The notes beneath the pieces were generated by a model. That model was given only the letters and a program-made list of their open reading frames with translations. It was not told the origin of the DNA and did no database searches. The position numbers and the translations under genes are program-made. 64,000 bases of DNA from NCBI RefSeq assembly GCF_030504625.1, contig NZ_JAUKWH010000001.1:279653-343652 (forward strand). The letters are read 5' to 3'. This stretch comes from Neisseria sp. MVDL19-042950. GTDB taxonomy: Bacteria > Pseudomonadota > Gammaproteobacteria > Burkholderiales > Neisseriaceae. Positions 1 through 8,933 of this stretch are shown here, piece after piece (position 1 is the first letter of the stretch; each line of letters begins with the position of its first letter).

Positions 1-407
1 AAGGCCAGAAACCGGTGGTGGCATTGAATAACGCCATCGGCGATTTGCGCGACGATGTGGAAAAAGGTTGGGGCGTGCCGCAACGCTTTGCCGCCACCAT
101 GCGCGAAATATGGCAGTTGCAACCGCAATTTGACAACCGCAAAGGAGCACGCCCGCACCGCCTGATCGCCCAGCAGCGTTTCAGGGCCGCTTACGATTTC
201 CTGACATTGCGCGGCGAAGCGGGAGAGGTGGATGGCGAATTGGTGCAGTGGTGGACGAAATTCCAGCACGCCGACGACGAAATCCGTATGCAGATGACTG
301 CGGTACAGCAGAAGCGCGGCGGTGAAACGTCCGGCGACAAGCCCAAGCGCAAACGCCGCCGCAAACCGAAGCAAAAAATTGAAAACAGCGGCAGTAATGC
401 CGGATAA
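1..407 (+). CDS. pcnB: Poly(A) polymerase I (PcnB), C-terminal fragment
   Basis: The reading frame is already open at base 3, so the gene starts before the window and about 134 codons are visible. The segment has the C-terminal PcnB pattern: REIWQLQPQF, a KGARPHRLIAQQRFRAAYDF region and an arginine/lysine-rich tail (KPKRKRRRKPKQK). In the family this helical region follows the nucleotidyltransferase and RNA-binding domains and the basic tail helps bind RNA. The enzyme adds 3' poly(A) tails that promote RNA decay. A paired-DUS terminator follows 14 bases after the stop. The catalytic domain is outside the window. Confidence 0.85.
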   Translation, partial: GQKPVVALNNAIGDLRDDVEKGWGVPQRFAATMREIWQLQPQFDNRKGARPHRLIAQQRFRAAYDFLTLRGEAGEVDGELVQWWTKFQHADDEIRMQMTAVQQKRGGETSGDKPKRKRRRKPKQKIENSGSNAG

Positions 408-420
408 CGCTGCTGCATAT

Positions 421-461
421 GGCGAGAGGCCGTCTGAATGTTTTTCAGGCGGCCTCTCGCC
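421..461 (+). terminator. Paired-DUS terminator after pcnB
   Basis: Inverted repeat of about 18-base arms: GGCGAGAGGCCGTCTGAA, a short T-rich loop, then its complement with one mismatch (CAGGCGGCC). The arms are uptake sequences, as is usual for neisserial terminators. Confidence 0.8.
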
Positions 462-560
462 ATATAAGACAACAAAACAACAACCGCGGTTAAACCGATT
501 TAACTTGTTTTACGGTACAATGCGCGTTTATTTTTACTGAATAAAAGGCGGCCTGAACAA

Positions 561-1811
561 ATGGCATCTTTAGAAACTTGGATCGGCCTGCGGTATCTGC
601 GGGCGAAAAAACGCAACGGATTCATGTCGTTTATTACCATGATTTCAATTGCCGGTATTGCGCTGGGCGTAACAGCATTGATTGTGGTGTTGTCGGTAAT
701 GAACGGCTTCCAAAAGGAAATCCGTGGCCAGCTTTTGAATGTGGCACCGCATGCCGAAATCGGCTATTACGATGCCGGTAATGGCGAAACATGGGCGGAT
801 TTGCGCGATTTTGTGAAAGGCCGTAAAGAGGTATTGGCTACCGCTCCTTATGTGGCGGATCAAGCGTTGCTGGCAAATGCGGGTGAAGTGCGCGGTGTGC
901 AGATTCGCGGCGTGTTGCCTGCGGAAGAAAAAAACGTGGTCGATTACGGCAAAGATATGCCTGCGGGCAGTTTCGACGATTTGAAGCCGGGTGAGTTCGA
1001 CATTATTCTCGGAGAAGGTTTGGCTGAGGCTTTAGGGGCCGAAAAAGGAGGGAAAGTAACTGTGATTACGCCGGAAGGCAATGTTACCCCTGCCGGTGTG
1101 GTGCCGCGCCTGAAACAGTTTAATGTGGTAGGCATTGTGAGAACCGGAGTATATGAGGTAGATAATTCGCTGGCGATGACCCATCTTAAAGATGCCCAAG
1201 TATTATATCGTTTGACTGACGGCATGACGGGTTTGCGCCTGAAGCTGGCTGATCCGCAGAATGCTCCCGATTTTATACGCGACCTCGTTCCCACCGCCCA
1301 GCGCGACAAAGTGTGGGTGCGCGATTGGACGTTTGCAAACCGCAGTTATTTTGAGGCGGTTGAGCTGGAAAAACGGATGATGTTTATCATCTTGACACTG
1401 ATTATCGCTGTGGCTGCGTTTAATTTGGTGTCTTCATTGGTAATGGCGGTTACCGAGAAACAGGCTGATATTGCTATTTTGCGTACATTGGGGCTGCCGC
1501 CTGCCGGAGTGATGAAAATCTTTATGGTGCAGGGGGCGTTTGCGGGTTTCTTCGGCACGCTTATCGGTGTGATTTGCGGTGTGTTGTTAGGTTGGAATGT
1601 CGGTAAAATTGTGGCCTTTTTCGAAGAGCTGTTCGGCGTGCACCTGATTAATTCGCAAATTTATTTCATTGACTACCTACCGAGTGATGTCAACATGAGC
1701 GATGTGGCCGTGATTGCCGCGATTTCTTTGGTGCTGGCCTTTATCGCCACGCTGTATCCGAGCTGGCGTGCGGCGAAAACCCAACCGGCGGAGGCGTTGC
1801 GTTATGAATAA
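561..1811 (+). CDS. lolC: Lipoprotein-releasing ABC transporter permease LolC/LolE family
   Basis: Inner-membrane permease of the Lol system, which extracts mature lipoproteins from the inner membrane and hands them to LolA. The 416 residues fit the family: an N-terminal segment ([18 protein letters not shown]) and first membrane helix at about 22-46, a large periplasmic domain at about 48-265, then three helices near 270-300, 320-345 and 375-400. The stop overlaps the lolD start by eight bases (ATGAATAA), so the two are translationally coupled. No second permease gene is adjacent, so this single protein may serve as both LolC and LolE. That is an inference from the local arrangement. Confidence 0.92.
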   Translation: MASLETWIGLRYLRAKKRNGFMSFITMISIAGIALGVTALIVVLSVMNGFQKEIRGQLLNVAPHAEIGYYDAGNGETWADLRDFVKGRKEVLATAPYVADQALLANAGEVRGVQIRGVLPAEEKNVVDYGKDMPAGSFDDLKPGEFDIILGEGLAEALGAEKGGKVTVITPEGNVTPAGVVPRLKQFNVVGIVRTGVYEVDNSLAMTHLKDAQVLYRLTDGMTGLRLKLADPQNAPDFIRDLVPTAQRDKVWVRDWTFANRSYFEAVELEKRMMFIILTLIIAVAAFNLVSSLVMAVTEKQADIAILRTLGLPPAGVMKIFMVQGAFAGFFGTLIGVICGVLLGWNVGKIVAFFEELFGVHLINSQIYFIDYLPSDVNMSDVAVIAAISLVLAFIATLYPSWRAAKTQPAEALRYE

Positions 1812-2484
1812 TATTGTATTGAGCTGTCAGAACGTCAGTAAAAGCTACCAAGACGGCGTGTTGAGTGTGGATGTGCTCAATAACCTGAATTTTCAGGTTG
1901 ACGAAGGCCAAAGCGTGAGCATTATCGGTGCGTCGGGCAGCGGCAAATCGACTTTGCTGCATATTCTCGGCGGCTTGGATATGCCGACTTCGGGCAGCGT
2001 CAATCTGATGGGACATGATTTGGGCAAGATGAACCAAAAGCAGCTAGGTGATTTGCGCAATCGGTATCTGGGTTTCGTTTATCAGTTCCACCACCTGCTG
2101 CCTGAATTTTCGGCATTGGAAAATGTGATGATGCCGTTGTTGATCGGCAAGAAGCCGAAAGCGGAAGCTGAAGAGCAGGCAGCGGCGATGTTGGAAAAGG
2201 TGGGTTTGAAGCAGCGTATGTTGCACCGCCCGAGCGAACTTTCCGGCGGCGAGCGCCAGCGTGCGGCGATTGCCCGTGCTTTGGTAACGCGCCCGAAATG
2301 TCTGCTGGCTGACGAGCCGACGGGTAATCTCGACCGTAAAAACGCTCAAAATGTGCTCGACATGATGCTGGATTTGAAAAACGAGTTGGGCACGAGTTTG
2401 ATCGTGGTAACGCATGACGACGAATTAGCCGCCCGCTTCGACCGCGTGATGACCATGACCGACGGCCGTTTGAACGACAAATAG
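1804..2484 (+). CDS. lolD: Lipoprotein-releasing ABC transporter ATP-binding protein LolD
   Basis: ATPase that powers LolC-type permeases. At 226 residues it is full length. It shows Walker A (GASGSGKST), the ABC signature (LSGGERQR), Walker B (CLLADEPT) and the switch histidine (VVTHDDE). The start is placed at the ATG that overlaps the lolC stop. The frame stays open further upstream, but that extension is basic and lies wholly inside lolC. It acts on the cytoplasmic face of the inner membrane and a DUS terminator follows directly. Confidence 0.95.
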   Translation: MNNIVLSCQNVSKSYQDGVLSVDVLNNLNFQVDEGQSVSIIGASGSGKSTLLHILGGLDMPTSGSVNLMGHDLGKMNQKQLGDLRNRYLGFVYQFHHLLPEFSALENVMMPLLIGKKPKAEAEEQAAAMLEKVGLKQRMLHRPSELSGGERQRAAIARALVTRPKCLLADEPTGNLDRKNAQNVLDMMLDLKNELGTSLIVVTHDDELAARFDRVMTMTDGRLNDK

Positions 2485-2504
2485 CCATCGGTTTGTATAT
2501 TGCA

Positions 2505-2536
2505 AGGCCGTCTGAAAACATGTTTTCAGACGGCCT
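2505..2536. terminator. Paired-DUS terminator after lolD
   Basis: Perfect palindrome of two head-to-head uptake sequences (AGGCCGTCTGAAAACA and its complement) directly downstream of lolD. Confidence 0.85.
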
Positions 2537-2840
2537 GTGTTTTTATCATGCAGGCTTGCCCGATAATCGTTTTTGAACCGGCGGTTCTGCCATGCCGACC
2601 GGCCTTGCCATAATACTGTTCGGCATGGTGTTTAAACCTTGCAGTCGGCAATTATTATCGGGTTTTGCGACAGTCTTCGCCGTATTGGTTTTTGCTTGGA
2701 TTAGCTATAGAATACGTTTCGGCTTTTTGATAACCGCATCACAACATATAACCACTCGACTTAATTTGATAAAGGCCGTCTGAAAACATCTTTGCGCTTT
2801 TCAGACGGCCTGATTGAATCTATATACAAAGGAACACACC
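2537..2840. other. Intergenic region lolD-ilvD
   Basis: About 300 bases without a convincing gene. A 63-codon open frame at 2592-2783 has no good ribosome-binding site and ends inside a DUS, so it is not called. The stretch probably holds the ilvD promoter. A second DUS hairpin lies at its right end, just before the ilvD ribosome-binding site. Confidence 0.6.
2774..2810. terminator. Paired-DUS hairpin upstream of ilvD
   Basis: GGCCGTCTGAAAA and its complement, separated by about 11 bases. It sits between the presumed promoter region and the ilvD start at 2841, so it may either end upstream transcription or act as an attenuating hairpin in the ilvD leader. Confidence 0.6.
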
Positions 2841-4703
2841 ATGCCAGCTTACCGCTCCAAAACCTCCACCCACGGCCGCAATATGGCCGGCGCACGCGCT
2901 TTATGGCGTGCCACCGGCGTGGCCGACGAAGATTTCGGCAAACCGATTATCGCCATTGCCAACTCGTTCACCCAGTTCGTGCCCGGCCATGTGCATCTGC
3001 ACAATATGGGGCAACTCGTGGCGCGCGAAATCGAAAAAGCAGGCGGTTTGGCGAAAGAATTCAACACTATCGCGGTGGACGACGGCATTGCCATGGGCCA
3101 CAGCGGTATGCTCTACAGCCTGCCCAGCCGCGATTTGATTGCCGATTCGGTGGAATACATGGTCAACGCGCATTGTGCCGACGCGCTGGTGTGCATTTCC
3201 AACTGCGACAAAATCACCCCGGGCATGCTGATGGCCGCCATGCGCCTGAACATTCCCACCGTGTTTGTTTCGGGTGGCCCGATGGAAGCTGGCAAAGTCA
3301 TCGGTGTGGCCAACATCACCGACCCCCGCAAGCTGGATTTGGTGGACGCAATGGTCGATGCCGCCAACGACGAAGTGTCCGACGAAGAAGTAGCGGCGGT
3401 AGAACGCTCCGCCTGCCCGACCTGCGGCTCCTGCTCCGGCATGTTTACCGCCAACTCGATGAACTGCCTCACCGAAGCCTTGGGCTTGTCGCTGCCGGGC
3501 AACGGCTCGCTGCTGGCCACCCACGCAGGCCGTAAAGAACTGTTTTTGGAAGCAGGCCGTCTGATTGTGGAAATTACCAAACGCTATTACGAGCAAGACG
3601 ACGAGAGCGTATTGCCGCGCAGCATCGCCACCAAAGCCGCGTTTGAAAACGCCATGAGTTTGGACGTGGCAATGGGCGGTTCCACCAACACCGTGCTGCA
3701 TCTGTTGGCCGCCGCCAGCGAAGCGCAAGTGGATTTCAAAATGGCCGACATCGACCGCATCAGCCGCCAAGTGCCGTGTTTGTGTAAGGTTGCACCCGCC
3801 ACGCAGAAATACCACATGGAAGACGTACACCGTGCGGGCGGCGTGATGGGCATTCTGGCCGAACTCGACCGCGCCGGCTGCCTGAAAACCGATGTTTCCA
3901 CCGTTCACGAAAAAACCTTGAAAGACGCGCTGGCGAAATGGGACATCACCAACCCTGTCAACGAAACCGCGCATGAGCGCTACAAGGCCGCACCGGGCGG
4001 CGTGCGCACCACCGAAGCCTTTTCGCAAAACCGACAATGGCCTTCGCTTGACCTCGACCGCGAAAACGGCTGTATCCGCAGCAAAGCACATGCTTATTCG
4101 CAAGACGGCGGCTTGGCCGTGCTGTTCGGCAACATCGCCGAGCGCGGCTGCGTGGTAAAAACCGCCGGTGTGGACGACAGCATTCTCAAATTCACCGGCC
4201 GCGCGCGCGTGTTTGAAAGCCAAGATTCCGCCGTGGCGGGCATTTTGGATAACCAAATCGTCGCCGGCGATATTGTGATTATTCGCTACGAAGGCCCGAA
4301 AGGCGGCCCGGGCATGCAGGAAATGCTCTATCCCACCAGTTACCTGAAATCCAAAGGCTTGGGCAAAGCATGCGCCTTGCTCACCGACGGCCGTTTTTCA
4401 GGCGGCACTTCCGGCTTGAGCATCGGCCATGTTTCGCCCGAAGCGGCGGAAGGCGGTGCCATCGGTTTGGTGAAAGAGGGCGACACCATCGAAATCGACA
4501 TCCCTAACCGCAGCATCCGTTTGGTCGTTTCCGATGAAGAGTTGGCCGCGCGCCGCAGCGAAATGGAAGCGCGCGGAGCCAAAGCGTGGAAACCCGAAAA
4601 CCGCGACCGCCACGTTTCCGCCTCCTTGCGTGCTTACGCGGCCATGACCACTTCCGCTGACACCGGCGCGGTGCGTGATGTGAGCCAAGTCGAGCGCAAA
4701 TAA
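2841..4703 (+). CDS. ilvD: Dihydroxy-acid dehydratase IlvD
   Basis: Fe-S dehydratase that converts 2,3-dihydroxy-isovalerate and its isoleucine-pathway homologue to the 2-keto acids in branched-chain amino acid synthesis. The 620 residues match the family length. Visible marks are the N-terminus [20 protein letters not shown], the cysteine-containing [12 protein letters not shown], and [20 protein letters not shown]. The start at 2841 follows AAGGAACACACC and matches the usual family N-terminus. The nine extra codons upstream are rejected because they lie in the DUS hairpin. Monocistronic, with DUS hairpins on both sides. Confidence 0.97.
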   Translation: MPAYRSKTSTHGRNMAGARALWRATGVADEDFGKPIIAIANSFTQFVPGHVHLHNMGQLVAREIEKAGGLAKEFNTIAVDDGIAMGHSGMLYSLPSRDLIADSVEYMVNAHCADALVCISNCDKITPGMLMAAMRLNIPTVFVSGGPMEAGKVIGVANITDPRKLDLVDAMVDAANDEVSDEEVAAVERSACPTCGSCSGMFTANSMNCLTEALGLSLPGNGSLLATHAGRKELFLEAGRLIVEITKRYYEQDDESVLPRSIATKAAFENAMSLDVAMGGSTNTVLHLLAAASEAQVDFKMADIDRISRQVPCLCKVAPATQKYHMEDVHRAGGVMGILAELDRAGCLKTDVSTVHEKTLKDALAKWDITNPVNETAHERYKAAPGGVRTTEAFSQNRQWPSLDLDRENGCIRSKAHAYSQDGGLAVLFGNIAERGCVVKTAGVDDSILKFTGRARVFESQDSAVAGILDNQIVAGDIVIIRYEGPKGGPGMQEMLYPTSYLKSKGLGKACALLTDGRFSGGTSGLSIGHVSPEAAEGGAIGLVKEGDTIEIDIPNRSIRLVVSDEELAARRSEMEARGAKAWKPENRDRHVSASLRAYAAMTTSADTGAVRDVSQVERK

Positions 4704-4715
4704 GCGTTAATGATT

Positions 4716-4753
4716 AAGAGGCCGTCTGAAAACATGTTTTCAGACGGCCTCTT
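4716..4753. terminator. Bidirectional paired-DUS terminator between ilvD and the hemerythrin gene
   Basis: Near-perfect palindrome AAGAGGCCGTCTGAAAAC plus complement. It sits between two convergent genes and can serve both. Confidence 0.85.
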
Positions 4754-4756
4754 GGT

Positions 4757-5227
4757 TTATGCCAGCACGCGCGGGAAGAGGATTTCGTTTTCCAAAACGA
4801 TATGGTCGTTCAAATCATCTACCAATTCCCGTATCAGCGCATACAGCCGCTGCCAGCTTCCGCAGGCACCTTCGGGGGCTTGCAGGTTGCCGGTCAGTTC
4901 GAGCAGGCGGGAAACGGCGGCTTCGTGTTGGTCGTGTTCGTGCATCATCATGCGGATGGGCATGGCTGCGCCGCGTCCGGCACCTTGGTTGATCATCGGA
5001 AACAGCACTTGCTCTTCTTTCATCATGTGGCTGAACAGCTCCGCCTGCATGTGTTGTAGCAGCGGCAGCACTTCGGCGGGAAACGTGCCTTCATGCACGG
5101 TGGCAACTTTTTCCGCCAGCGGAATCAGCTCGGCAAACTGGCGGCGGTGGGTGTCGTGGTAGCGGCTCAAAATATGGCCGGTAACGGCATCGAACGGCGC
5201 TTGTTGCCAAAGGGTAAAATCGGTCAT
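4757..5227 (-). CDS. Hemerythrin HHE domain protein (DnrN/YtfE-like, short form)
   Basis: 156-residue cytosolic protein with two HHE repeats. The histidine and acid pattern expected for a di-iron centre is visible: HDTHRR, LLQHMQAELFSHMMKEE, MMHEHDQHE and LNDHIVLENEILFP. Proteins of this type (YtfE, RIC, DnrN) repair iron-sulfur clusters damaged by nitric oxide or oxidants. It lacks the roughly 60-residue N-terminal ScdA_N domain of classic DnrN/YtfE, so it could instead be a plain hemerythrin sensor or store. It is divergent from the MOSC gene, with about 75 bases between them. Confidence 0.75.
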   Translation of the reverse strand: MTDFTLWQQAPFDAVTGHILSRYHDTHRRQFAELIPLAEKVATVHEGTFPAEVLPLLQHMQAELFSHMMKEEQVLFPMINQGAGRGAAMPIRMMMHEHDQHEAAVSRLLELTGNLQAPEGACGSWQRLYALIRELVDDLNDHIVLENEILFPRVLA

Positions 5228-5303
5228 GGTTGCGGCTCCTTAAGAAATAGGCGTTTGAATTCTGCTATGATTGGGCTGTTTTTAATTGTCGAGGCCGTCT
5301 GAA

Positions 5304-6080
5304 ATGAAACTTACCGCCATTACCCGTTATCCCGTTAAATCTATGGGCGGCAATCCGCTTGCCGAAGCTCCCGTTTTTGCCGCGGGGCTGCCGCATGACC
5401 GCGAATGGCTGGTGGCGACACCGCAGGGCGGGTTTGTTACGGCGCGCAAGTTTCCGCAGATGCTGTTGTGGCAAACCGAAGCCTCGCCGGAGCGACTCGT
5501 GCTTACCGCTCCCGACGGCAGCCGCAGAACGGTGGGCGTTGATGAGATGGTCGACACCGCCGACGTAACGGTTTGGAAAGACAACTTTCCCGCCCGCTGC
5601 GGCAGTGCCGAAACCGATGCGTGGTTGTCTGAAAAACTCGGCATCGAAGCCCGCCTTTTCTGGTTGGGCAATCCCAGCCGGCGCATACTGGCTTATTCGC
5701 AAACGCCGCTTTCTTTTGCCGACGGCGCACCGTTTCTGCTCGCCAACACCGCCTCGCTCGACGATTTGAATCGGATGCTCGACACGCCCGTGGAAATGGA
5801 GCGTTTCCGTGCCAATTTTGTCGTGGCGGGTACGGAAGCCTACGAAGAGGAAAAATGGCACCGCCTCCGCATCGGCGAAGTGGAGTTTGAAAACTTCAAA
5901 CCCTGTACGCGCTGCGTCATGACGACGGTTGATCTTCAAACGGCCAGAAAAGACCCGTTCCAAGAACCTCTCAGCACACTTGCCATTGCCCGCAATGCCA
6001 TCTTCGGCGTGAATCTGGTGGCGCTTAACGAAGGCACGGTAAGGCTGGGCGATGAGATCGAAGTGCTGTCGTATAAATAG
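5304..6080 (+). CDS. MOSC domain protein, YcbX-like
   Basis: 258 residues. An N-terminal MOSC beta-barrel domain (ITRYPVKSMGGNPL) is followed by the MOSC domain proper with the signature cysteine in PCTRCVMTTVD. E. coli YcbX uses molybdenum cofactor to reduce N-hydroxylated compounds. This protein lacks the C-terminal 2Fe-2S ferredoxin domain of YcbX, so its electron donor would be separate. The start at 5304 immediately follows a DUS (GAGGCCGTCTGAAATG), whose GAGG is correctly spaced to act as ribosome-binding site. A single DUS lies after the stop. Confidence 0.8.
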   Translation: MKLTAITRYPVKSMGGNPLAEAPVFAAGLPHDREWLVATPQGGFVTARKFPQMLLWQTEASPERLVLTAPDGSRRTVGVDEMVDTADVTVWKDNFPARCGSAETDAWLSEKLGIEARLFWLGNPSRRILAYSQTPLSFADGAPFLLANTASLDDLNRMLDTPVEMERFRANFVVAGTEAYEEEKWHRLRIGEVEFENFKPCTRCVMTTVDLQTARKDPFQEPLSTLAIARNAIFGVNLVALNEGTVRLGDEIEVLSYK

Positions 6081-6110
6081 CGTTTGCCGCAAAATTTTTC
6101 AGACGGCCTC

Positions 6111-6147
6111 TTTTATGTTTCATATTTTCTTTTATGTTTCATATTTT
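6111..6147. repeat. Short tandem direct repeat
   Basis: TTTTATGTTTCATATTTT occurs twice in a row with one base between, just after a lone DUS downstream of the MOSC gene. It probably arose by slippage; no function is evident. Confidence 0.6.
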
Positions 6148-6297
6148 ATGAATGATTGGAGACGGCGTATATACGCCGGTGGGAGTAGGGTGTGAATGTT
6201 TGCGGATGCGGGGCGGGCATTCGTACCCGTTGTTTTATATCGGAAATCAAGGCGGGCGGAAATGCCCGCCTGATTATTTGAACAGGCTGCCGGAAAC

Positions 6298-7077
6298 TTA
6301 CCAAGCCACAACATAAGTGATGCGGTAATCCAGCGGCAGCATACCGTTCGGCGCGCGCATGTTTTCGTAGGCTGTCTGAAAACGCTGCCAGCGTTGTTTG
6401 CCCGTCAAGCCTTTGTTTTCACGTGCGATCACATGATTGGCGCCGATGTTTTTCAGGCTGTGCAGCAGGGCTTGGAGGGTGGGGAAATATTGGGTATGCG
6501 TTTCGGTGTGTATCCGTAGGTTGGGAAAGCAGTTAAAGGCCGTCTGAATTTCGCTTTCGGTAAGGAAGCGGTTGACGTGCGCGGCTTCATCGGCGGCCTG
6601 CCATGCCTGTTTGAGCTGTTGCAGGCTGCCTGCGCCGATAGTGGCGACGGCCGCGCAGCCGCCGGGCTGAATCACGCGCTGCATTTCGGCGGCGGCTTGT
6701 TCGAGTGTGCACCATTGCAGGGCGAGGCTGCTGAAGCAGGCGTTGACGCTGCTATCGGCGAGCGGCAGGGATTCGGCATCGGCGAGCAGGCAGCAGTCGG
6801 CGCGGCGGTGGCGGGCGATGTGTTGCAACATGCCTTCGGCCAAATCGAGGGCGAGCACGTTTGCGCCGCGACTGCGTATTTTTTCGCTGACCCAGCCGCT
6901 GCCCGCGCCGATGTCGGCAACGGTTTTACGGTTGAGGCCGTCTGAAAAACGGCTTTCCAGCAGTTGCAGCAAACGCAGCGCAGCCTGCTGTTGAACGTCG
7001 GCATACGCGTCGTAACCGGCGGCGGCTTGGCTGAAGGCGCGGGCGATGAGGTGTTTGGACGGGGTTTCAGACGGCAT
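6298..7077 (-). CDS. bioC: Malonyl-ACP O-methyltransferase BioC
   Basis: Starts biotin synthesis by methylating malonyl-ACP with SAM. At 259 residues it has the class I methyltransferase motif I (VADIGAGSGWVSE), followed by LALDLAEGM and the BioC-type N-terminus (IARAFSQAAAGYDAYADVQ). Its start codon lies inside the sequence ATGCCGTCTGAA, an AT-type DUS that also contains the stop of bioF. The two frames overlap by 11 bases and are probably coupled. The next gene in the pathway order is not present downstream. Confidence 0.92.
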   Translation of the reverse strand: MPSETPSKHLIARAFSQAAAGYDAYADVQQQAALRLLQLLESRFSDGLNRKTVADIGAGSGWVSEKIRSRGANVLALDLAEGMLQHIARHRRADCCLLADAESLPLADSSVNACFSSLALQWCTLEQAAAEMQRVIQPGGCAAVATIGAGSLQQLKQAWQAADEAAHVNRFLTESEIQTAFNCFPNLRIHTETHTQYFPTLQALLHSLKNIGANHVIARENKGLTGKQRWQRFQTAYENMRAPNGMLPLDYRITYVVAW

Positions 7078-8224
7078 CTTGCAAGCCTTTGATTAGTGTT
7101 TCGATATGCGTCGGTTCGTGGGCGGCGGTGAAGGTAATCCGCAGCCGCGCCTGCCCGACGGGCACGGTGGGTGGGCGGATGGCGGGCACATACAGGCCGT
7201 GTCCGCGCAGTATGGCGGATGCGGATAAAGCGGCTTCGTTGCTGCCGCAGAGAAAGGGCTGGATGGGCGTTTCAGACGGCATCAGGCGTTCCCGCAGGCC
7301 GCATTCGGATAAGGCCGTCTGAAAAAAGTGGATATTGCCGCGCAGTTTGCCGCGCAAATCGTCGGCGCTGCGGATGCGGGCGAAGGCGGCGGAAAGGGCG
7401 GCGGCTTGAGCGGGCGGGAAGGCGGTGCTGTAAATCAGGTGGCGGGCGAACTGAGTGAGGTATTCGGCAACGGTGCGGCTGCACAATACCGCCGCGCCCA
7501 TCAGCCCGACCGCTTTGCCGAAGGTAACGATCAATATGTCGGGTTGCACGCCCGCCGCTGCCGCGCTGCCACGGCCTTCGCTGCCGAGGATGCCGATGCC
7601 GTGTGCGTCGTCGAGCAGCAGCCATGCGCTGTATCGTTCACACAGGGTTTTCAGACGGCCTAAGTCGGCAGTATCGCCGTCCATGCTGAACACGCCTTCG
7701 CTGGCCACCAAGATTCTTTTTCCTTGATGTTCAATCAGTTGTTTTTCCAAAACATCATATTGCCGATGGGCGAACCGCTTAAACTGCGCGGGGCCGAGGG
7801 CGGCGGCTTCCTGCATGGAGGCGTGGCAGAGTTTGTCGGCCAGCAGCACGTCGTTTTTGCCCAATAAACCGAGCAGCACGGCTTGGTTGGCGGCGTAACC
7901 GCTGGGAAACAAGATGGCGCATTCGTAACCCAGCCAATCGGCCAAACGGTTTTCCAGCGTTTCATGCGCGTCGGTGTGGCCGCTAACCAAAGGCGAACCG
8001 CCGCTGCCGGTGCCGTACTGCGCCAAAGCCTGCTGCCACGCGGCGATGATACCCGGGTCGCGGCTGAGACCGAGGTAGTCGTTGCCGGCGAAATTGAGAT
8101 AGCGTTTTCCGCCGTTTTCGAGATAAGGCGGCGTTGTGTCGGCGCAGCGGGCGGTGCGGCGGCGGTAGGCTCGTTTGGCCGCTTGGCTGTCGAGCGCGGC
8201 TTGCAGGTGGTCGTTCCAATTCAT
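7067..8224 (-). CDS. bioF: 8-amino-7-oxononanoate synthase BioF
   Basis: PLP-dependent condensation of pimeloyl-thioester with alanine in biotin synthesis. 385 residues, family length. Marks are NFAGNDYLGLSRDP, GSGGSPLVSGHTDAHE, LLLDDAHGIGILG and the lysine in IVTFGKAVGLMGAA. The start is placed at 8224 (MNWNDHLQAAL); an ATG one codon earlier is equally possible. The longer frame to 8332 is rejected because it runs through the promoter region and a DUS. The coding region carries a DUS-derived LMPSETP stretch. First gene of a bioF-bioC unit, divergent from the SRPBCC-like gene. Confidence 0.93.
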   Translation of the reverse strand: MNWNDHLQAALDSQAAKRAYRRRTARCADTTPPYLENGGKRYLNFAGNDYLGLSRDPGIIAAWQQALAQYGTGSGGSPLVSGHTDAHETLENRLADWLGYECAILFPSGYAANQAVLLGLLGKNDVLLADKLCHASMQEAAALGPAQFKRFAHRQYDVLEKQLIEHQGKRILVASEGVFSMDGDTADLGRLKTLCERYSAWLLLDDAHGIGILGSEGRGSAAAAGVQPDILIVTFGKAVGLMGAAVLCSRTVAEYLTQFARHLIYSTAFPPAQAAALSAAFARIRSADDLRGKLRGNIHFFQTALSECGLRERLMPSETPIQPFLCGSNEAALSASAILRGHGLYVPAIRPPTVPVGQARLRITFTAAHEPTHIETLIKGLQDAV

Positions 8225-8394
8225 CATGGCTGCGGCGGGTAGAAAGCGGCAGAGTGTGTATGGTTTCAGACGGCCTGTCAAATGCAAAACCGCCCGAGCA
8301 AGGGCTTTTTTTGTTACACTACGCCGTTGCATTTTTCGAGCTTGTCTGCCGGCTTGAGGCCGTCTGAAAAACAGAAAACAACGCGAAAACCGCC

Positions 8395-8847
8395 ATGCGT
8401 AGTATCTGCCTGCACACTTTTTTGCCCTGCTCCGCCGAAGAAGCGGCTGCGCACCTGAAAAAGCCGTCGTTGCTGCTGTATGTGGCGCGTCCGTTGGTTG
8501 TTTTCAGCCCGTGCCGAAACGAAACGCTTCCCGAAACATGGCAAGCCGCCGCCTACCGGCTCAACATGCACCTGTTCGGCCTTGTGCCGCTGGGCTGGCA
8601 GATCGTGGATATTTCCTATCCGGCGGCAGACTGCTTCACCATGCTCGACAACGGCCGCGGCGTGCTGATACGCCGCTGGCGGCATACGGTTACCGTCAAA
8701 CCTCAAAACGGCGGCTGTCTGTATGGCGACCGTGTGGAAATAGATGCGGGCATGCTGACTGCGCCGATGGCAATCGCTGCCCGCCTCTTTTTCCGCCACC
8801 GCCAACGGCGTTTGCGGCATTTGGCGGCAAACGGCTTTCGGATGTGA
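8395..8847 (+). CDS. SRPBCC (START-like) fold protein, unknown ligand
   Basis: 150-residue cytosolic protein. The C-terminal pattern DRVEIDAGMLTAPMAIAARLFFRHRQRRLRHLA resembles small ligand-binding SRPBCC proteins that end in a long amphipathic helix. No catalytic motif is evident. It faces bioF across about 170 bases that include a DUS and likely both promoters. The function is unknown; the fold call rests on the C-terminal pattern alone. Confidence 0.6.
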   Translation: MRSICLHTFLPCSAEEAAAHLKKPSLLLYVARPLVVFSPCRNETLPETWQAAAYRLNMHLFGLVPLGWQIVDISYPAADCFTMLDNGRGVLIRRWRHTVTVKPQNGGCLYGDRVEIDAGMLTAPMAIAARLFFRHRQRRLRHLAANGFRM

Positions 8848-8921
8848 AGGCCGTCTGAAAAAATACAGCCCTCCGCAACCTACATTATCCGTAAGAGGCC
8901 GTCTGAAACAGGCCGTCTGAA
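8848..8921 (+). repeat. Three direct copies of AG-DUS before norM
   Basis: AGGCCGTCTGAA occurs at about 8848, 8896 and 8910, all in the same orientation. The last two are only two bases apart. Because they are not inverted they do not form a terminator; they act as uptake tags only. Confidence 0.85.
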
Positions 8922-8933
8922 TTTGGAATCTTT

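Noticed and set aside
2592..2783. A 63-codon frame with one hydrophobic stretch before ilvD
   Set aside because: No ribosome-binding site, ends within a DUS, and its position is a promoter region.
2901..4256. A 451-codon open frame opposite ilvD
   Set aside because: It is a mirror of the GC-rich codon pattern of ilvD, has no family character and is His/Gly/Val-rich as expected for antisense frames.
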